From positions 114,964,437 to 115,028,436 of the forward strand of contig OY856187.1 of NCBI GenBank assembly GCA_963693315.1: a stretch of DNA of 64,000 nucleotides. Reading direction: 5' to 3'. This stretch comes from Diogma glabrata. Lineage: Eukaryota > Arthropoda > Insecta > Diptera > Cylindrotomidae. Below, one piece after another: positions 56,840-64,000 of the stretch. The notes beneath the pieces were generated by a model. It ran no database searches and was not told where the DNA came from. It saw only the letters and a program-made list of their open reading frames with translations. Made by a program: the position numbers and the translations under genes. Within the stretch, counting starts at the first letter, position 1. The number at the start of each line of letters is the position of its first letter.

Positions 56840-58740
56840 TCACGAAAATTCACGAAAAAAACAATAAGGCTTGTAATTAAAGACAGCTATGTTTATGACT
56901 GGATAATTTATTCATATTGAGTCATCTATTTTTTAATAGCAGAAATATAAACACACATATACAATTTTAATTTGTAACAGTGTATGTTTTAAAATGTGAA
57001 TTGTATGTAATTATAAATGAAAATGTTTAATAATTAATAATAATTTTTGTTTTTCAAGACTTTAAGTCTTATCGACCTATGTTTAATATTCTAATTTACT
57101 GTTTTTTACCCAGACTTGGGTATCAGATTTTTAAGGTCACTTTTCTTTTTTGGGGTTAGTTAAGTAAAAAACATTTTTTGTTTCAATTAACTGGTTAATA
57201 CCTTATCCGTGGTAATTTATACGATTTTTATTTTTGTTTTTCAAGACTTTAAGTCTTATCGACCTATGTTTAATATTCTAATTTACTGTTTTTTTCCCAG
57301 ACTTGGGTATCAGATTTTTAAGGTCACTTTTCTTTTTCAGGGTTAGTTAAGTAAAAAACATTTTTTGTTTCAATTAACTGGTTAATACTTAAAGTCTTGA
57401 AAAACAAAAATAAAAATCGTATAAATTACCACGGAAAAGGTATTAACCAGTTAATTGAATAAGACTTAAAGTCTTGAAAAAAAAAATAAAAATCGTATAA
57501 ATTACCACGGATAAGGTATTAACCAGTTAATTGAAACAAAAAATGTTTTTTACTTAACTAACCCCGAAAAAGAAAAGCGACCTTAAAAATCTGATACCCA
57601 AGTCTGGGAAAAAAACAGTAAATTAGAATATTAAACATAGGTCGATAAGACTTAAAGTCTTGAAAAACAAAAACAAAAATCGTATAAATTACCACGGATA
57701 AGGTATTAACCAGTAAATTGAAACAAAAAATGTTTTTTACTTAACTAACCCCGAAAAAGAAAAGTGACCATAAAAATCTGATACCCAAGTCTGGGAAAAA
57801 AACAGTAAATTAGAATATTAAACATAGGTCGATAAGACTTAAAGTCTTGAAAAACAAAAACAAAAATCGTATAAATTACCACGGATAAGGTATTAACCAG
57901 TAAATTGAAACAAAAAATGTTTTTTACTTAACTAACCCCGAAAAAGAAAAGTGACCTTAAAAATCTGATACCCAAGTCTGGGAAAAAAACAGTAAATTAG
58001 AATATTAAACATAGGTCGATAAGACTTAAAGTCTTGAAAAACAAAAACAAAAATCGTATAAATTACCACGGATAAGGTATTAACCAGTAAATTGAAACAA
58101 AAAATGTTTTTTACTTAACTAACCCCGAAAAAGAAAAGTGACCTTAAAAATCTGATACCCAAGTCTGGAAAAAAAACAGTAAATTAGAATATTAAACATA
58201 GGTCGATAAGACTTAAAGTCTTGAAAAACAAAAATAAAAATCGTTTAAATTACCACGGATAAGGTATTAACCAGTTAATTGAAACAAAAAATGTTTTTTA
58301 CTTAACTAACCCCGAAAAAGAAAAGTGACCTTAAAAATATGATACCCAAGTCTGGGAAAAAAACAGTAAATTAGAATATTAAACATAGGTCGATAAGACT
58401 TAAAGTCTTGAAAAACAAAAATAAAAATCGTATAAATTACCACGGATAAGGTATTAACCAGTTAATTGAAACAAAAAATGTTTTTTACTTAACTAACCCC
58501 GAAAAAAAAAAGTGACCTTAAAAATCTGATACCCAAGTCTGGGAAAAAAACAGCAAATTAATAATAATTTTTTAAAAAAAGTAGTAGAAAAAGTACAATC
58601 TTCTACTCGCCGAAAGTCATATTTTGAATCTCGCGACCATTACCAACCTCGGCCTTCACCTCGGCTGGTAAACTTTCCTCTCGTTTCAAAATATGTTGTT
58701 TTCGGCATCGTTGAAGAATATACTATTTTTATTTTGTGTC
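56840..58740 (+). repeat. Repeat family D, copy 2, split by an insertion
   Basis: The halves 56840-57048 and 58556-58740 join to give the sequence of copy 1 at 53165-53545. AATTAATAATAATTTTT stands at both edges of the insert (57032-57048 and 58556-58572) but only once in copy 1. Confidence 0.75.
57049..58555. mobile_element. 187-bp unit array with head-to-head inversion, inserted in family D
   Basis: About two units run in one orientation (57049-57385) and six in the other (57386-58555). Units start at the palindrome GACTTAAAGTC and contain 'taaattaccacggataaggt', 'cttaactaaccccgaaaaag' and 'cccaagtctgggaaaa'. Period about 187. Flanked by a 17-bp direct repeat. No ORF. Confidence 0.8.
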
Positions 58741-58830
58741 AAGAAAGTTAAAATACTTAAACACATACATACATTAGCATTTTTACATTTATCACGTGTA
58801 AGTTGTTATTCCTACCCTGTTATTGCTACC

Positions 58831-61800
58831 CTTTTTTCTTTTTTTTCTTCGACAAAAAAAATTTTATGAAGCTCAAACGTTGGCAAAAGTTACTTCTATT
58901 TATTGCAACAAGGCAGTAATATTTTCGGAGGGAAATATCTAGACGTTGTTGTTAAATTTTATTTTTTTTTTAAAAACATCAAATTTTTAACTGTGATTCC
59001 TTTTAAAACTACGCCTCCTACAGAGTTCTGTTTTGGCTCACTTACTTGTTGTTACGTCTACTTTTGATAAATGGTAAAAAAAAGTATACTGCTAAGGAAA
59101 AAATGACGGAAAAACTAAAGAAACCGAAAAAATCGCGTTTTTCGTAGTAATTTGCATATTTATCGTTGAATAATTGTTACTATTTAATAAAATCATTTTA
59201 ATTTTTTTATGATTACGTAAATGACGATTATTCGGATATGCATTTATAAATAATTATATGCTTTCGTTTTCCAACTTGATAAAAATTGTTTGAAGAAGTA
59301 ATCAACAATTAGAATTTTAGTCGTACTAAAAACCTTTAAAACTAATTATATCAAGAACATGGATATTAGCCTCTTTGTTAATTTGGAATATTTTAGAGTA
59401 AGGATAGAAATGTTTTTACAAAAAAAAAAAAAATAAAATAAATTCCAATTGATCTTCAACCCTAGCGCCGTCTTTAAAAAAGTTTTTTTAATATTTTAAT
59501 ATTAAATTTAATTACAAAAACAATTAATTAATTTTTTTCAATCGATTAACTAATCACCTATTAAACGAAAATAAGTTTGATAAAATTGCTAAAGCCATTT
59601 TTGAGTACATAATTTGATTTCAAAGTTACATCGGATTGGCAGAATTTTCATTTTTCTAAAATATTTAATACTTATTTTAGTTTATAATATATGATAATTA
59701 ATATTTGATATGTTTTAATTTAATATGAATTTTTTAATTGAAAAGAAAATTCACTATCTATTTGATAAATTTCAGCAAAATCTACAACTGGCATATTTTT
59801 GCTAGTAAATATTTGAACGGGTTTTGATGGTCGAACAAAACGTCGTCTGTAATTTGAGTATGTTTTGGGTAAAAAATTAAACCTTCAGAAAACCAAAAAA
59901 AAAGCCTTACTTAGTACCTTCTTTAAGCCTCTATAACCAAAAAAAGTTTAATAGAATCTGTAAACTTAGTTTTAGTGTATGGCACAAAGTACAAATAAAA
60001 ATCAAACTATATTCAAATGTCTTTTTCTCAGAAACGAAAAATAACGATTGTCCTTAGGTTTAATATAATATGTTTTGAGTAAATAACAAATCTGTAAAAT
60101 ATAAAAAACATGAAAGAAAACAAAAAGTTACTTTTTGAGATCGCCATGTTTGAAGAATAAAAATGTGGAGGGACTGAAATCTCACAGCTCTGAGATATCA
60201 AGACTTCGGTCTGGGTAAAGGATTTTGATATAGTTTATATATAGTTTTCGGCAAAAAATTTTCACTAGGACTTGGTATTTTTTTTGAGCAGCGATGTATA
60301 TCAAACATAACTCTTTGTTAAAGTACAAGAATTTATATCTCTGTTTAAAAATTTATTACAAAACTAACACGAAACATCAATACGTTGCCGGAAAATTATA
60401 ATCAAAATTCCAAAAATATTGTTAAATTAAATAAAATCAAACTTTTTTTAAAATTCCAAAAATTAGAATGAAATCAAATATTTAAACTTTTTCTAAATTC
60501 CGATAATATCCCAAAAATTCTTAAAAATTCAAACTTTTCCAAAATTCTAAAAATATTCCAAAAATTATTACATAATCAAAAATTAAAACTTTTTTCAAAA
60601 TTCCAAAAATTATAATAAAATCAAAAATTTAAAATTTTTCAAAATTCTAAAAATATTCCAAAAATTCTTACAAAATCAAAAAATGAAACTTTTTTCAAAA
60701 TTCTAAATATATGTATATATAAAATTATAAATTCTATTTCTTTTAAAATTCTAAAATATTGCAAAAATTATAACAAAATCAAAAATTGAAACCTTTTTCA
60801 AAATTCCAAAAATATTCCACAAATTAGAATGAAATCAAATATTTAAACTTTTTCTAAATTCCAATAATAATCCAAAAATTCTTAAAAATTCAAACTTTTC
60901 CCAAAATTCTAAAAATATTGCAAAAATTATTACAAAATCAAAAATTGAAAATTTTTTCAAAATTTCAAAAATATAATAAAATCAAAAATAAAAATCTTTC
61001 CAAAATTCTAAAAATATTCCAAAAATTCTTACAAAATCAAAAATTAAAACTTTTTCCGAAATTCTAAAAATATTGCAAAAATTATTACAAAATCAAAAAT
61101 AACAAAACTATAACAAATTCAAAAATTTCCATGTCCAATTTCATTTTCAATTACATTTACGTCATAAAAACAGCTACATTTTTTTTTTTCCAAAAAATTG
61201 GCTGCAAAATAAATGAAATCATTTTTTGACACACTAGACAACATTTTTTTGACAAACTTATAATGCAATAATTTTCAATAATAATAATAAAATTTCATTT
61301 CAAACAAACAACTTTATTTTTTTCCAAAAAGTTGGGTAAAAAATAAATAGAAAACTGTCTTTTGACACACTTGACAACATTTTTTTGACAAACTTATAAT
61401 GCCATAATTCTCCATAATAATAATAAAACCGAAGTAATTTCATTTCAAACAAACAATTTTTTTTTTTCCAAAAAATTGGGGAAAAAATAAATAAAAATCT
61501 TTCTTTTGACACACTTGACAGCATTTTTTTGACAAACTTATAATGCAATAATCTTGTTTTTGATCTCACATACCAATCCCTACCATCAAGATTTCTCCAA
61601 ATTTAATGTTCCTACTCGTAATCACTTAAAATGAAAGTTTTTTAAGCCAAAAATATGAAAATTTGCTATTTTTGACACACATAATGATTTTTTGACACTC
61701 TTCCGGTACAGTTATCGAACACAGCGTCCTTTCGGACCTGTCCCTTGAGTATACCTATTTTTAGAAAAAAAATTTTGAAATTCCTCCAGCGGTTTTCCCT

Positions 61801-62432
61801 GCAGCGTAGGTAATAACGGCAGGCCGGCTGGCCGGCCGACAGACAGACTTACTTTTTTTGCTTTTTTAGAATCAGCAGGTCCTAAAACGTCGAGAAATGT
61901 CAAAAAAAGTGGGGGTAAGAATTTCACTTTGAGCTCATGAATGTAATACTTAGGTCTTTCAGACCAAAGTAATTCACTTTTTTGTTACTTAAATAAACTG
62001 AAAGTAACGAAAGTATATAATTATTCATAAATATTTTCCAAATGATCGTCGTTTACGTAATCATAAAAAATTTAAATGATTTTTTTAATTAATAACGATT
62101 ATTCAACGATAAATATTCAAATTACCACGAAAAAAGCAATTTTTCGGTGTTTTCAATTTTCCCGCTATTTTTTCGTTAGCAGTATACCATTTTTTACCAC
62201 TTATCAAAAGGAGACGTAACAACGAGTAAGTGAGTCAAAACAGAACTCTGTAGAAGGCGTAGTTTTAAGAGGAAAAATGTTAAAAATTTGTTTTTTTTTT
62301 AATTTAATTTAACATCGTCTAAATATTTCCCTCTGAAAATATTCCTGCCTTTTTGCAATAAATAGAAGCATCTTTTGCCAACGTTTGAGCTTCATAAAAT
62401 TTTTTTTCTCAAAGAAAAAAAGAAAAAAAAAC
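58831..62432. mobile_element. 3.6-kb foldback element with about 440-bp inverted arms
   Basis: The arms 58831-59272 and 61999-62432 are reverse complements over 'ttatgaagctcaaacgttggc', 'acagagttctgttttg', 'actgctaa-gaaaaa' and 'gattacgtaaa'. The middle holds family A copy 3 (59640-61960). No transposase ORF is seen. Confidence 0.75.
59640..61960 (+). repeat. Interspersed repeat family A, copy 3 (longest)
   Basis: 59640-60160 matches 46480-47100; 60165-60420 matches 47715-48000; 60420-61110 is an expanded short-period array (units near 'aaattctaaaaatattccaa'); 61300-61560 holds two repeats of 'ttttgacacacttgac'; 61570-61940 matches 48440-48790 and contains 'gccggccgacagacagac'. The ORFs at 61300-61927 are by-products. 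Confidence 0.75.
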
Positions 62433-63906
62433 GGTTTTTAGCATTTTTTCGAAAAATTTTGAGGTGAGGGTAAAAATAGTCCGTGCAAAAGTTGTAGATC
62501 TTTTTATTCCCTACAACTTTTACATATAACTCTTTGTTAGGATGCACGGTTTAGCCAGAAATCACGAAAAACTGTTTTCATCCCCTTAAAACCCTCCCCA
62601 TTTTCACCCGGATAGCAGCTGACGGTTCGATTTATGTTTCCCTTTTTTACAATATGGTTTTCTACAATATCCCGCTGTCAGTTTGCTGTAACGAATTATT
62701 TTTTTTCTAATTTTTTCTCCTATTATTACTGGCCTATTTAGATAAATTCTATTTCAAACTTCGATAGCTTTTGTTTATTATATCTTTATGTTATTTTTTA
62801 AACAAAAAGTCTTTCAACGACTTAGATAAGAATTCACAATTTTATATAACGGACACACAAAGCGAAAATTCATTTTATTTTCTACCAAGATTTTCATTTT
62901 ATTTTCTACCCACCTTAAATAAATTGTAGTAAAAACTAAATTCCGACTTGTCTTGGTTAAAAATTGAACATACAAATAAAAACAAATAAATTTGCATTGA
63001 GATCTCTTTCAACATTTAAATAAATATAAAACTTTGTAGCCAGCGAAAATAGCAACAATGTAAATATAAATTAACCACATCAACATATCAAATATTTTAT
63101 TACGCACATGATAAATTTTAAATGAAACTTTTGTCAGCTTATTTGTTTCATGTATGAGGGTAATTTGTTATGTTATGACTATCTATTTTCACGATACTTT
63201 TAGTGTTCAGACAACAACCACCATGCGGTTAAAGTATGATTTATATTAATTTCGCACATTACAAAAACATTGTTTTATAGTACTCGCCTATAAACTTATC
63301 ATCCCACGTATGAAGTAAACCTCCGTCATAAATTTGTTTTGCAGAAAAACATGTATCCTAATTTCATTTTTTATTTGAACTAAATCTGCTCATCAATGCC
63401 CAAGACCACCATGTTACCCGTCATCAAACATACTAACGTATGAACATAATAATAAAAAAATAATTAGTTATCTCAATAAAATTAACAACACACGGTTGTT
63501 TTGAATATAAATTAAAACGTATAAAAACACGATAGTAAAACATTTTTTTGTTGGTATAAAGAACAAAATGTCAATAAAAGAAAAACCAACATTAAACCTT
63601 TTTCCTTTTGTAAACTTTAAGAGTAAAGAAAAAAAATTTATTCCACGAAAAATAATATAATTTCATTCAAGAACAGGAGAAAGAATTTATGAGCTTTTTT
63701 CTTATGAAAACGAAATACCATCATTGAACGAAATAACAAAATTTATTACTTTATTTTAAGAAAAGAAAAATATTATTATGTACACATAAGAAGGAAGCAC
63801 AATTCCATTCAATGTGCTTCTTGTGTTTTTTTTATTTGAAGATCATAAAAAAACATAAAGTGAAAGGAAAATAATATTAAAAGTAAATAAATAAACAGCA
63901 TTCACC
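62433..63906. other. AT-rich interval with one hairpin
   Basis: AAAAGTTGTAG (62487) and CTACAACTTTT (62511) form a perfect 11-bp stem, followed by 'ggatgcacggtttagccag'. Beyond 62700 I see no supported feature. Confidence 0.5.
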
Positions 63907-64000
63907 TTAGTTTTTCGCTGCCATTTCTAATCCTGTTAAGATGAAGATGGTGTACAGGTATACACAAATAGTGAGGTGTAACTGGGCAGTGAATAGACAT
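63907..64000 (-). CDS. Possible terminal exon, cut by window edge
   Basis: The minus frame is open from the edge to TAA at 63907-63909 and reads a hydrophobic stretch (HLTICVYLYTIFILTG) followed by LEMAAKN. It could be the end of a membrane protein, or chance. There are no splice signals to judge, and I do not recognise it. Confidence 0.15.
   Translation of the reverse strand, partial: CLFTAQLHLTICVYLYTIFILTGLEMAAKN

Overview
The window looks like intergenic, repeat-saturated DNA from an insect nuclear genome, most likely a fly, although the species cannot be read from it. Evidence: the sequence is very AT-rich; there is no bacterial gene organisation; nearly every recognisable protein belongs to a eukaryotic transposable element (BEL/Pao, Ty3/gypsy, Penelope-like, LINE, hAT, Helitron); and the BEL/Pao primer-binding site matches the 3' end of an insect-type tRNA-Tyr. 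No complete host gene was found. Two weak host-like candidates are a two-exon 3' gene end at 2154-2468 and a possible terminal exon at 63907-64000.

Layout. 1-2650: part of an interspersed repeat family, a Penelope-like tail, a 256-bp palindrome, a 226-bp tandem duplication and the two-exon fragment. 2656-9674: a 3510-bp block present twice head to tail, almost identical; each copy carries a Penelope-like GIY-YIG endonuclease remnant, two short TIR elements and hairpins. 9675-15988: LINE tails, a hairpin MITE and a 21-bp minisatellite in otherwise empty AT-rich DNA. 15989-20700: a dead Ty3/gypsy element on the minus strand with one LTR, a likely -1 frameshift site and a deletion of the reverse transcriptase active site. 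22397-39410: the centrepiece, described below. 39411-45500: two MITE copies and a LINE reverse transcriptase fragment. 45529-62432: foldback elements, shared repeat families, hAT and Helitron fragments, and nested insertions. 62433-64000: little.

Centrepiece. A head-to-tail array of a 552-bp unit, with two inverted units at its left end, is flanked by a 12-bp duplication (22397-22408 and 39399-39410). Each unit has a 42-codon ORF and a degenerate hammerhead-like motif. Tandem units, an inverted end, a variable-length target duplication and such a motif are hallmarks of Penelope-like elements, so I read it as a non-autonomous member. A 12.6-kb BEL/Pao element with an intact 1737-residue Gag-Pol ORF sits inside one unit, flanked by a 5-bp duplication (CGGAT). 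That element has only a 3' LTR: its left end is exactly the first base of the tRNA primer-binding site. This looks like integration of an incomplete cDNA whose CCA-derived end stood in for an LTR end. The remaining LTR holds a 1446-bp duplication, each copy with about fifteen 68-bp hairpin repeats, and a TATA-like sequence in the loop of a perfect hairpin.
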